This document shows positions 46,966 through 61,033 of a DNA stretch of 64,000 nt, one piece after another (positions within the stretch are counted from its first letter, which is position 1; every line of letters begins with the position of its first letter). This DNA comes from Sinohyriopsis cumingii (Eukaryota > Mollusca > Bivalvia > Unionida > Unionidae). The DNA lies in contig CM068838.1 of the NCBI GenBank assembly GCA_028554795.2, positions 90,491,974-90,555,973 of the forward strand, in the 5' to 3' direction. A model generated the notes under the pieces. The model was not told the origin of the DNA, did not search any database, and worked only from the letters and a program-made list of their open reading frames with translations. Made by a program: the position numbers and the translations under genes.

Positions 46966-49779
46966 CCGAATTTTACTCCGGCAATTGTTATATCACTAAA
47001 TATACTTCCCATCCTAATTGCAGAATGCAGCTAAAAGAAATATTTCGTGACAATTGTCGAATTTGTGACAATAAAAGGCTGACACGGCACACGTAAGCGC
47101 TAGGGTTTGTTGCAATAAAAATGTAGACATCGCACGCGTAAACGTCACAGATAGTGAGAGTAGTTAGTATACAAATACCGCCTTAATAGTGAATATCATA
47201 TTTTAGCTATAAATTTCATTATTTTCTCTGTCAGAAGCTGGCAGTTATTATAACAGCACTTTTACGGATAGTATGTGATCAGTTGTGTACGTACGTCCGT
47301 GTGCTCGCCGATTCTTTGTTTAATTTGAATTCCTCTTGCACCGATCTAGGCAGGGTGACTATCGCTGGTGTTTAACGCGGTTGCAATATTAAATGATAAC
47401 TACCTGTCGGAATCAAACTCCGCCAAAAGCTGTATATCTGATACTTGTATATTACTTAGATAAACTGTGAGTGTTACTTTCGGCAATTAAGTAATTTAGT
47501 TTGCTCACAATCAGCCAGGATACATGGCTTAAGTCTACCAAAGACAATCATCTCCTAGTTGAATTTGTTCAATATTTTTAATGAACCAAGCTTTATGCCG
47601 TTGATATTAAAATTAAATGGACAGTACGTCCAGTAAATCTCAAACTTTCTTCGTATGACGTTTGACAATTTTTATGAAATTTACGGTAAGTAATTCAAGT
47701 AAAAGCCAGAGCTGACATTTAAAAGTACTACATCCGTCCTTGGCTTAGTATTCTCTCTGATTCCACTCTCTACATTCCTGCCAATCTGTGCACGAAAAAT
47801 CTTCTTTCATGGATAGCTCAAGAACGGGAATACGCAACCGTCCCCTCCATCGGGGACAACCCACTTCCCACGCATGTCCGCTAAAGTTACTTGGTTGTCT
47901 ATACTGGTGTGTCTATGGTGACGCTAACAATTGAGACATTGTTTCATTTGACTTGACTTATTCCGAAGTAAAACAAAACCCGTAATGCTGACAATAATGC
48001 TGGTAGCTTATGATCATTTCCTCCGAATTTACAAACCATAAGTGTGATTGTAGTTGTAGGTGATGCCGTTAAAACTTTGCAAATACACTAAATGTGGCAG
48101 TTTAATACCCGACAATAAACGTAAATTTGCTGATTTGTTCCATGAGGGCTGGTTAATCATGATACATGAGTCACTTAGCAATAGGTAAAATATGACCACG
48201 GAATGTGACAATTGTCATTAAATTTCAATTGCTTGGTATTTCATCGTTTCGGCTCGAGTTTTCTTCAAGAGTCATTATTCACTAGATTTTGTTTTCAAAA
48301 TCATATGTGTCGACAATTTGGGTGCAGAAAAGAAATTGTTGTCCAAGTGATGACTTTTAGCATGACGTATTAGTAGGACATATTTGCTTTATACCCCATG
48401 GAAAATAGTAGGCGTTTATTTTTGCACTCGACGCTTGTGTCGTCTTTACATTCCAGGCTTGCATTCTGCCACGTATACATTTTTGCAAAGCAGACACCGA
48501 TAAAGACTTTTATCGTTACCCACATTCTGACATAACTATATTAAAACATGGCAGAGAGCTGTGGCACATGCACCTAAGTCAACATATTATTTATAAAAGA
48601 AGTTCCTCATTAAGTATCGCCGTCTCAATCTTAATCAATGTTTTACACTTAAGATCAAACGAGGTATGAAGATAATGGTTATTTAAAGTAATAGTTTCGA
48701 AATGACATCAACAACATAACAGCACGAACATGAAAATCACTTTATTTAAATGATGCAATATTAAGGCAAACTAAAGTATTACACAGAATAAAATAATAGA
48801 AAGGGCTCAGAGATCGTCCTTTCGAATGTAATTTATAGTCGGCTGAAAAGCAGCTAAAGGAAATACTCTAACAAACTACAAATCGCCAAACTCGGTAACT
48901 TTTGCTATTCTGAACGTTCAAAAGACGGCACATTCTGAACTAAGAATGTGTAGAATCTCGGTCAAGCATTAGTTATCTCAAGATGGAGCACTTTTTATTT
49001 TTATGTCATCATATTGAGGTCGAGTAAACGTTTCGTGAAAGCGCAGGAAATCTAATGTGAATCTTCAACAATCTCTTTGTTTGTTTACATTATCTAACGG
49101 CTCCTACCTGCGGACATGCTGGATGGCAACGAGTTTAGGTTTATGCTTTACGGGTCTCTGTGTGGCTATCATTTTTAATCTGGTCGTGTTTTTACATCAA
49201 CCAGAATTCGGCATTCCACTTAGTTCGGCCTCTACAAGCTGATCGCATCATGCTTCTAAACTATGCTTCTATTTCCGACTAAGATACCTGAGTAGTAAAA
49301 GCCAATGGCAATGCTTATGCCAATACACTATCAATGCCATCGAACTTGTGTACACGTTAAGCGAAACTCCTTACTCGGGCGCATGTTGATCAACAGTATG
49401 TTGGGCCAATAGCCATACTCTACGAAAGTGTTCTCTGTCATTGGCGAATAGTACTTGACAATAGCCAATCAACATGAATATCGACCTCAGCTTACCAGAC
49501 TGCTCGATGAAGGGCTTATATCGTCCAACACCTCCACAATGACAGGATGTAGTGACTAAGCTCTATGAGCGATGCCGTTATGACTAACACCATAGCCTTT
49601 CCAAACCCAGCAGACGGTAAGAACCTTCTTAACATGGCCTTTAAATCATCCTTAACCTCGGTATTGGCTATAGGCTATGCATTATTGGGCAAAATGTTCA
49701 CGATCATCGCGATTTTGACCTTCAACAAAGAGCTATAAATGGCTACCAAAGACATGAAGGAAAGCATGGTCAATATCAA
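46966..49779. other. Host sequence, no supported gene
   Basis: No supportable gene. The segment about 49050-49780 is GC-richer than its surroundings and might be a decayed transposon, but no domain was recognised through its many stops. Confidence 0.35.
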
Positions 49780-49980
49780 GATATCATTTCCCACACAGTC
49801 AAATTATCCTGAGAAAAGGCCGACCAGTCCTAATATTAACCTTTTTAATACTGAGCGCCAAGCGAGGCAGCTGTTAGTACCATATTTTTATAAATCTTGA
49901 TATGCTATCGGCCTGGTTTGGAACATGTGACCTCCTGCACGCGAGACAGACGATATGACTACTTAAGCCACACGAACGGT
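49780..49980 (-). mobile_element. tRNA-derived SINE, diverged copy (family 2)
   Basis: CACACAGTCAAATTATCCTGAG, CCGACCAGTCCTAATATTAACC, CAGCTGTTAGTACCAT and a tRNA-like head (GTGACCTCCTGCACGCGAGAC) match 42953-43129 in order and orientation. Confidence 0.72.
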
Positions 49981-51766
<1,786 letters not shown>

Positions 51767-52317
51767 CAAAATGTTTAAAATGGCCTGGAATAGTTTTGGT
51801 GTCCTGATACATTCCGTAGTTTTCTAAAACTTTAATATAATTTATATAAGAGGTGAACATATTATTCAACTATTATCGTTTATTTTGCTTTTTATTGGGC
51901 TACGAATTGTGGTGGACGCCTTCAGGCAATGTTTACATCAGCTACACTATATTCCACTTCTTATCCTCATCAGAGTGATAATAATATTTCTCACCCATGC
52001 GACAGAGAAATCTACTTGTTTTTCTAACCTTACTTTTCTTGTCTCAGTCTAGACATCTCTGACCAGTCGATCAGTCAAGGTGCCCACGTACTCAGAACTA
52101 CTTTAAAAAAGAGACCCTTGTTGTCTTCTGCTGTGCCTGACGTAATTGTACTAAAATCAAACAGCAACAACAACAAAAGCAACACATATATAACAAAAAC
52201 ATAGTAACTTTATGTCAATCCATCTTTGGGAACACACCATACAAAAACAATTAGAGAGAGACAAACACAACCGCATATGATGTTGAGCTCTTTGGTATTC
52301 TGCTTGTTCGCTCCAAA

Positions 52318-52766
52318 CAGCATGGTCAATTTTATCCTATATGTAGGCCTAGCTCAATACATTTTTAAATCAGCGTCATTAAATGTAGCTACAAGCTTTA
52401 TAACTAGTTTTAAATACTACGTGTGAAACAAATTATATACTGTTAGCTACATTTAATGACGCTGACCTGAAAATAACTCGTTGTCGTTGTAGGGTTTAAC
52501 GCCATTTTTCAGCACAAGATAGGCTATACATGGCGACCAGTATAATTGGTGGAGGAAGAACCCTGGAAAACCCCGGGAAGAACCACCCACCCACGAGAAG
52601 CTACTGGCAGGCTTTCTCACGTACCAACGTTAGCCGAGGCTGAGACTCGAACTCACGCAGACAGAGGTGAGATGGCAGTGATCCGTAACGGCGAGCGCTT
52701 TAGACCACTCGGCCACTCGGGGCCCCGAAAATAACTGTGCTGCAGATAGGATAAAATTCACAATGC
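52318..52766. mobile_element. Fold-back (inverted-repeat) element interrupted by a SINE
   Basis: The left arm, about 52318-52394, contains CAATTTTATCCTATATG and CAGCGTCATTAAATGTAGCTA. Both recur inverted in the right arm: TAGCTACATTTAATGACGCTG at about 52444-52464, and CATAGGATAAAATT-like TAGGATAAAATTCAC at about 52747. The two right-arm segments are pushed apart by the SINE at 52479-52726. Element family is unknown; it is probably non-autonomous. Confidence 0.7.
52479..52726 (-). mobile_element. Full-length tRNA-derived SINE (family 1) with target-site duplication
   Basis: On the minus strand from 52726 the tRNA-like head has GAGTGGCCGAGTGGTCTAAA (A box) and GTGAGTTCGAGTCTC (B box). A conserved body (GGTGGTTCTTCCCGGGGTTT) follows, ending GGCGTTAAACCCTACAACGA. 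It is flanked by a perfect 10-bp duplication GAAAATAACT at 52469-52478 and 52727-52736, as expected for LINE-driven SINE insertion. It lies inside one arm of the fold-back element and is therefore younger. Confidence 0.9.
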
Positions 52767-53388
52767 TGTGTGAAATGAACAATATAACATAAACATTTAT
52801 CCATGCATATATACTATAAATCCTTACACTTAATAGCCTTCCTGCTCTCTTAACAACTACAGAAAACTTAGCAACAGCCAGAAAAATGTTATATAAAACA
52901 TGCTTTTTCTAATTTTGTTAAGCATCTCCACTGCGCCCCGGTGGAATAAAAAATATACCTACAATTTTTAATGACGAATAATGTCTAATTACCCATGAAT
53001 AATCTATAGAAAGATGTAACTCTTCGTTACAGCTTGTATTAAGTATAACTACAGTACAGTAGAGCTGAGTAGGCAATATCGTTTTATTATTTACAATATA
53101 ACTTTTCGAAATTGGAAGCGATGAAAATAAAACAGATTCTTGTAATAAGTATTAATTATTTTTTGTCAATTTCATATAACATCCATATATTAAATGTGGT
53201 AATACCTCATTATTATGAGACGTTTTAATGTTGTTAATTGTATTTGCTCACGAGTATAACCTGCGTACTTCCGACGCAACAGTCACACCACATCCCTCAT
53301 TAACATATTTATAGTATTGCGCCGCAAGTAAACATTGGACGTGAACACTAGTGCAGAATTATTTTTACTTTAAAGGAAAATAATCAAC
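52767..53388. other. Host sequence, no supported gene
   Basis: AT-rich; nothing recognised. Confidence 0.4.
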
Positions 53389-53530
53389 GTTGGGGTTTGG
53401 ACCGAGACAAGGAAATCCTAGTCGCGGGTTTATATCATATGTCTCCCCACTCGGGCAAGCCTCGTGGGGAGACAAATAATATAAACCTTTGACTTGACTG
53501 GGATTTCCTTGTCTCGGCCAAAACCCCAAC
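53389..53530. repeat. 142-bp near-perfect hairpin, candidate MITE
   Basis: Starts GTTGGGGTTT and ends AAACCCCAAC. The arms run inward through GAGACAAGGAAATCC / GGGATTTCCTTGTCTC, then TTTATAT / ATATAAA and GTCTCCCCAC / GTGGGGAGAC, with a loop of about 13 bp. Almost the entire element is self-complementary. No clear target duplication was identified at its edges. Confidence 0.85.
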
Positions 53531-53550
53531 ATAGATTCTGTACATATTGT

Positions 53551-53659
53551 CACTGTACTATTGAAGGGTCAACAGGTTCCAGAATTGTGATTGAAATTGC
53601 AATTATTGGCTTCGAAGAAAACAATGCTTGCTCATATGATTATGTTTAGATATATCTTG
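53551..53659 (+). pseudogene. Broken CUB-domain exon (copy 3)
   Basis: Encodes HCTIEGSTGSRIVIEIAI, then FEENNACSYDYV, related to copies 1 and 2, but has a TAG at 53647-53649 where the others have a sense codon (CAG in copy 2). The donor position (TTG|GTACGT) is conserved. The upstream third of the exon (the SP-x-P-x-Y segment) is missing, with the hairpin element ending 20 bp before it. It is therefore a relic of the same exon family. Confidence 0.75.
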
Positions 53660-53957
53660 GTACGTATATACAAAAATTATATTTTAAATAGTTGTATTCT
53701 CTTCAGGTATGTAATGATAATTAGATGCTATTAATGAGCACTTAAGTAGGCTGGTTTAATTCAAATTCGTCCATCCGAGATGAAACATGAGTTTCTTACT
53801 ATCAATAATAATTTTCAAACTTGAAATTTATTTAAAATAGATGTAAGTACCAGTCATTACCATAATATATGTAACATTCGTAAGATTTTACAACCAATGA
53901 CGGGATCTTCCGGAATTTACAATATTGATTACAGTTTAATAAGAATGACAATAGAGA

Positions 53958-53958
<1 letters not shown>

Positions 53959-54025
<67 letters not shown>
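53959..54025. repeat. (TA)n microsatellite
   Basis: Pure TA tract. Confidence 0.95.
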
Positions 54026-54029
<4 letters not shown>

Positions 54030-54504
54030 TCATCACCTATCGAGTTGCTCCTATCCGTCTGATGTCACGTTCAATAAGGACATCAGTCTAATATTCTACA
54101 TTGCAGTACCAGACCATTATCGTAGATATAAGCATTTATTCCATTCCATTTTATTGGTAATTTTCTTTAGATATCTTTTTTATATTTTTTTATTTGCAAT
54201 TATTTACTATAGAATAGCTAAGTATGTAATCCAACAATGTACAATTGAGGATTAATTTCATCGCCGTGCTCAGTGGATGGACTAATCGGAACATTGGTGA
54301 ATGTATGTATCTACGTACTGGCATATAAATCTTTCAAAACAACTTTTAGCCTTTTATTAAATATCAAGATTGTTAAATACTTTATAATTAAATCTGAATG
54401 CTATATATTTGTATATATCATTAGTATGTTAAAGATTAATACATACATACAAAACAATATATATGATCTGTTCCGTGTTTAAGGAAAGGATCATTTGTTG
54501 CAGC
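54026..54504. other. Host sequence, no supported gene
   Basis: AT-rich; nothing recognised before the start of the duplicated block. Confidence 0.4.
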
Positions 54505-57500
54505 GCAGCGCCGGATACTCCAATTTTGTCTTTGAACATATTTCGTTAAAGCCAACCATATAGATTTGCAAACGACTGATTCCAAAGGAAGAAGCTACAT
54601 TTGTACACCTGTATGTTCAGGTCCATATGTATTTATTTTGTCATTCTTGGCATTTATTCAGCATTGATATTCGTGTATGAAAACTTCGATTTGAAAAGTT
54701 TCTACTGAAGTTTAAAATTTATCTTTACACAATATTTACATATAACCGTTGATAGAGTGCTGGTAACTAACTAGGGTTGTAACACTTTTGTGTGCTGAAA
54801 CCACTCATAGGCACACCAAGACAAGTATATATTTAAAACATATCCAATCAGAGTTATACCTGTTTGTGACTTATGTTGTTATAACCTAAATTACATACAA
54901 ATGAATTGACAGCATTTTGTATATAAATTTCTAAAATGAAAAATTGATTTAACAATATGTGTAATACGAACGTTGGTAACTATAACGGCTTCGCCTGGTG
55001 TTGGAAATTATCTTTTTTTTTCTCTTGCTCTCTCTCTCATATGCATTTAGTTTTCATGGATACATCCATGAAACTTAATATTTTCATCTTGACAATTACT
55101 GAGTTTGAATAATTGTTCTAACATTCGCATGTTCAGTGGAAATTGTCCTGACTATGATTTAGATAATGTTTTATAAATTATTCTGCCCAAACCATTATGT
55201 CTGTATAGAACGTTCCTTGCTGACACAACATGTGTTTTAGAAGGTGTCGTAAGCCGACAAATATAAAAGCCCTTACACTGTGTTTTGTGCTAACAAATAT
55301 AAAACAGAACGTCCACGACAAACATAGGTACTGTAAACATCCTCGAATGATACAAACTGATTCCAAATTTATTGTAATGTACACCAACTGACTTCAGACT
55401 TGTTATAATAAATGATACGAACTGACTCCAGACATGATGTAATGTATGAAACAAATTGACTACATACATCTTTTAATCCATGACAGGAACTGACTCCAAA
55501 TATTTTGTATATATGCTATTAGCAATAATGACGAACCGACTCCAGCCTTTTTTAAACTAAGCCCGTAGGAATTATAAAGAACTGACAACATACGTGTTGT
55601 CATGCATGCTGTTAGTAACTGTAATGAACAGATATATATATCGTGCTTGTCCTATTCAGCAGAAAGTATTCAAGGATGACGAACAATCTTCGCGTCAAGG
55701 CCACACACCCACCACCTCAAACAAAAATACAAACAATATAAATCCATGCAGAAATTGTTCACTTTCCTGACATTTACTGGCTGTATTTGTATGTAATAAA
55801 GTTCACTGCGTTGGATAGTTGTGTACCTAGCTCTTGTGGCATTGCACAGGATCGAATCGATTAGGCATAAGATAATTCTTAAAATGCTTATACCTGTATC
55901 CAATCTTGTATTGCGTCATACTTACATTTAAGCAAAATACATATGATGGAAATGTTTGCATTTTCTAAATATTAATGTCGTATAGGCGCAAGACGGACAG
56001 ATTCCAGCTGTTTGTTGTGTGCATGTATGTCTATATCACTTATCATATTATAATTTAAAATAAAATAATGCAATAAGGGTTAATAAACATATTTTTAGCC
56101 AGGTTTACCATTTGTTCGCTATATGAATTGCTTTTAGTACAATAAACATGGTTCTATTTTGTAAACCCGTCATAAAAATAATTCATTTTAAAGAGTCAAG
56201 TATGCCAGTGCCAGGTTAAAAGGATTGTGCACATGACTATGAGCAAGTTAAAGATTACATTGCTACACAGGTAAAGTATATTTCCCATTATTCCAAGGAC
56301 GCCATAAAATGGTGACCTAATGTTGATATCCCTTTGTCCACGAAGTGCCATTTAATGGATCCCTCATGCTAATTTTAAGTTTTGGCTCTAAACGGTTTTA
56401 CGCTATTTAACTCAGGGCACCCGTTTGGCTCTCATTTGCCATTTGTGTGTTTAGATTGCGATTTTTCAAAAATAATATCATAGTCTCAATATCAAATTCA
56501 CATTAGAGGTCAGACTGTTACCTAACCAGATAAACTCACCATTCATGATAAACCGAACACTGAACATTCAGTTCAGTTAAAGGACAGATAATCTCTAAGT
56601 GATTACATTTACTGCTAAAAGAGATTTAATCATTTACACTGTTACCTTTCTAGCAAGACAGATACCAGACATTATGAACCATTTGTTCCCAACGCATTGT
56701 AATATGGCGGCCTAAAGTTACTATAGATTAATTGATGTATCATGTTTAACATATGATTTTACTACCCCTACTATTATCACCAATCTCGTCATGCAACGAT
56801 TAAACAACAACTTAGTCCATTAATGTCAAACTCATAAGTGTGTTGGGGTTTTTCTTTTCTCTTTTCCTCTATTAAGATATTCTCTTGAAATGTTCATTTT
56901 TTCTCCAAATATATTGTCGAAGATTTTCTTCCATCAACAAATATTCCTCTCAAATAAAGCTTTTCATTGTTTCCTTAACGTTGCATCATGAATTTGTTTT
57001 ATGTCCTGATAAAGATTGAAAGATTGATGGAACAATCACATATTATCGAGCAGAAACATGATCCTGATATCTTCTGTCTGATTCAGAGGATTGTTATTGA
57101 AACCGCAATAAAGCTACACAGGTCCCAGTTTGTTATCTTGTGAAATATTAGGTCCTTATGAGAAAACGGTGGTCAGCTGAGGAATCGGATATTGAAAAGT
57201 TGTCAATGAGCTATCAATTTCTCGTTCCTAGGTAATATCGACATAAAAGCAATTCGTTTCAGAAATATTAAACCTAAAATAGTAGCATAAGATTTGATAA
57301 TATTTTATACACTTGTTGGAATTCAATAAGCAAACAATTCCAAAATTAATCTTTTTAACTACGTCAATGATTTTTGTCAAGCATAATCCGTCCAACACAT
57401 CTCAAGTAGCAACTACCAGACTTCACTTTTCATTATTTTACTCGGCTCAGAAACACTTAGGGTATGACAGAAATACAAAAGAAAAAAGTTTTAAGATTGA

Positions 57501-58712
57501 TAATAGATGTCAGACTGTGTGTGCCCATAAATGAAATTCCATTTAGAGCTACATTTTATATTACTTATACAACAAAAGATAAATTAAATGTCCAAAAGTA
57601 CGTAATTAACACTCCCGGGAGGAGATATCCAAAACATTATGATCATTTAAGCATGACAGAGGTGGAAACTATGCAATGAAATCTGACTGAAGTGACATTG
57701 ATATAACCAATCTTGAGAATTCAGAAATATTAATCGATATGGCCATAAACTTTCTCGTCTACAACCAGAAGAATAGAGCAATCTAAACCAGCTATTAAAT
57801 GAATATGAGCACCTTTCTCCTGATGTTTCAAAACGAAAAATTAAAAGCTATTATAACGGTTAGATTGTAGATTCTACTGCGGTGAAACAACATCCTTAGA
57901 CGTGATTATTTTCAGCTAATACAATTTGAAAAGAAGAAATTAAATATTGACTAGACAATGATTTTATAGAACCAAATAAGAATAAAGGCTATGTCTTGAT
58001 ACCCTGAGCGTATTAGCAAAGAGCACCTGATTTGACTTTTACGTATGGCTGGATATTATTTGAAATTTTGTTAAATTTCGCCTTAATTGTAGAACCTTAG
58101 GCAAATTTCATGAATACGAAATCCAAGTTCCATTAGCCTGTCGCGTGTCATGAATCTCTTTAAGAATTAAACGTCATACTTAATATTGCATATGATCCTT
58201 TAGCTCCAGATTTTATTTAATTGTTTATTAGGTCCGTTAATCCAAGGGTTGGTGGGGTATGTGGAGTATAGATTCACAGAGATGAAAAGGGTTTGGATAA
58301 CCCAGTGTGATACTTTTCTAAAACATTCAACAGGCACCAGTAAAAATTAAAAAACAGTTGACTTTGATATTCGTTTGCAACATAAGTGCAATTTAGTTCA
58401 GATTATATACTAATGATTTTTAGCTCTTTACGTTCTTTAACGAAATGAACAATAATTCTGAGCTTGGTGAAACGAAGTTTGATGAGTCACACACACACAC
58501 ATACACACACTCACACACCAGCAGATACATCTTGTGTGAGTAAGTGTGGTGATATTTCATTGCGAGAGAAAGAGTCAAGCTTTGTGGAATAAATTTTCCA
58601 AGAGTAGATTAAAAACATAATTAAATGAACATGCCTAACATTGTGTTTAATAGGACTTACAATGACCCTAAGGAGTTAAATTTAAAAATGAAACAAATCA
58701 GCAAATTTAATT
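54505..58712 (+). repeat. Duplicated block, copy B (about 4.2 kb)
   Basis: Same orientation and order of landmarks as 15925-19620 (see that entry). Copy B is longer because of extra sequence, for example around 56340-57000. Where copy A has the TA/TG microsatellite, copy B has a CA tract at 58487-58519. It contains no gene I can support; two short minus-strand frames (16839-17114 and 55670-55903) share a small similar stretch but not a full protein. Confidence 0.75.
58487..58519. repeat. (CA)n microsatellite
   Basis: Interrupted CA tract at the position matching the compound microsatellite of copy A. Confidence 0.85.
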
Positions 58713-59889
58713 TTTGAAGGTTATTCTTGTTGGTGCTAATATGATCAAATGCTTTGGAAATATTATCGATCGTTCGAACAATGAATATTAGTTTAGCGTA
58801 AGGTCTGATTCATAAAAAGGTTAAAAATTATGTTTAATCTGAGAGACTCTTTACCTCAAAAGCGTCCGAAAAATGAATGCAAGACGATATTCGTTCTTTC
58901 AATTTATCTCAAGATGCTTTGAATTTTATTACATAATTAATAGAAAACTTTCAAATTATTCTCCACGGCACAATATAATGATCTAACGCATTGCACACAA
59001 TTAACGACTTTTCAAGGTCTACATATCTGGAATATTTTCAAGACATTTCGGTACATTTTAGTACAAAAGGACAACTCTTTAAGGTCTTCTCTTTTCGGTA
59101 CTAATAGCTTTAGATCTATTATGAGTCAGAGTAATAAAGCATGCAATGACTTTAATATCTCTACTTTCACTACCATATGAATGTGTCTTCAAGACAAACT
59201 GTATCTTTGCCAACCAAAGCCATGAGACGACTGTGTCATATAATGAAGAAACTAATAGCATGTTAAACACAGAATGTACATACATGAATATGTCACAACC
59301 TGATTGTGAAGCTGTTTATATAATCACATTGACAGACACCTTACATATGTGGAGAGAATTTGCACACCACTTGACCATTTTAACAAAGCAAACCAAGTTC
59401 AAATGTTTTTGTAAATCCTGCCCGTCACTACGACTCCTGTCCATTTCTTGAAGCTATGCAGGTACTGTAGGTGCAGTGAAACCAGACGGAAACTATCACT
59501 CCGCTCGATATCATGAAAAAATCCAGAAAATGAGGGTGGGGTAAAACTTGTCTCTCAATAAAGTAAACTATTGCCTGTGGGTGGGGTAAACCTGCCTCTC
59601 AATAAAGCTCTTGCTCGTTTCATGACGTAAACCATGTCCTGTGTAGCGACAAACCCTTCATGTTACAATTAATCTAATCAATTTCATGATGCACGGTAAT
59701 GTATGTGGGGATCCTCGATCCTTCCAGTCTCTAAGACTCTCGCCCATTTCACCAAGTCATCTTGGTAGCGTAAACAGTGCCTGCCACTACTACTCTGGCA
59801 CATTTCATAAAGTAAGCACAGTGAAGCCTCATGTACGAATTGCACATGCTAAATTCTGTCCAAAATCAGAACGTGCTGTGTATTGTATG
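58713..59889. other. Host sequence with small repeats, no supported gene
   Basis: A 101-codon frame at 59146-59451 (+) is not recognised. GGGTGGGGTAAA..CTCTCAATAAAG occurs twice at 59534-59607, and related CATTTCA..AAGT pieces follow to about 59820, suggesting an old short tandem family. Confidence 0.4.
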
Positions 59890-59890
59890 A

Positions 59891-61033
59891 ATGCATGTGA
59901 ATATAAGGATTATAGGCTTTGCCGTCAAGAACACGCTAATCGCCTTCATTGAACCTACATCATCAGGTACTGAGAGAATCCTTGCCCTCCGGCTGTCAAC
60001 ATCATTAGGCCCGGTCAACATCTTCAGCGTGTACGCCCCAACCTTCTGCTCCACCTACGAGGAGAAAGTCAAGTTTTATGAGGCTCTGGATCAGGCAATA
60101 TCCAGTATCCCCAACAATGAAAGCCTTTACTTACTATGAGACTTCAATACTAGAGTGGGAGCCGACCATTAGGCCTGGTCCACCTGGCACGACTTTTACG
60201 GAAGGGGCAAGATCAACGAGAATGGTCAGCGACTGCTGGAGATGTGCTGCTCCCACAGCCTATGTGTGACCAACACTTTCTTCAAATGCAAGGAGATCCA
60301 CCAGGTGTCGTGGAGGCACCCACGTTCACGCCACTGGCACCAACTAGACCTCGTCATCTCCAGGCGTGCAGAACGGGCCAGTGTCCTCCTCACCCGCAGC
60401 TACCACAGTGCCGATTGTGACACGGACCATTCCCTCGTGGCCAGCCAGGTACGAATATTACCCAAGACGCTGCACCACGCCAAGAAGAAGGGTCACCCAC
60501 GCATCAACACCTGCTGTGCAAGCAACCCAGAGAAAACACAGCAGTTCATCAGCAAACTGAAGGAAGCCCTCACCAAAGTGACACCTGATGACACCATTGA
60601 CTCCAAGTGGTCCCATATCTGTGACTCTGTGTACAATTCAGCCATCACAGCTTACGAGAAGAGGGATCGAAAGAATGTCGACTGGTATGAGGCAAGCTGG
60701 AAGGAGATGGAGCCCGTGACTGAGGTAAAGAGGAAAGCCATCCTGGCATACAAGGCTGCACCTAGCCACAGAACACTACAAACCCTCAGGATTGCATGGA
60801 ACAACGCCCAGAGGACCGCCCGCCGCTGTGCCAACACATACTGGCTGAACCTTTTCAACAGTATACAGACAGCTGCTGACACCAACGATACAAGCGGAAT
60901 GTATGAGGGTATCAAAAACGCGACAGGCCATACAGCTACAAGACCGAACCCCCTCACGTCCTTAAGTCGAAGACAGGAGAAGTCGTCACAGACCATGGGA
61001 AACAACTGCAGCGATGGTTTGAGCACTATCTAG
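59891..61033 (+). pseudogene. LINE endonuclease and linker fragment
   Basis: In one frame, an APE endonuclease middle and end is readable: GFAVKNT, then FSVYAPTF, then DFNTRVGADH, then QLDLVISRR and CDTDHSLVASQV. These supply the D-x-N and final D-H motifs of the fold. TGA at 60137-60139 and TAG at 60172-60174 interrupt it at sites where sense codons are expected. After about 60950 the frame is lost and the reading continues in another frame, so 61033 is only a chance stop. Confidence 0.85.

Noticed and set aside
55670-55903. Conserved minus-strand gene shared with 16839-17114 in the duplicated block
   Set aside because: Only a short stretch is similar; the rest of the frames diverge, so conservation reflects DNA duplication rather than a protein.
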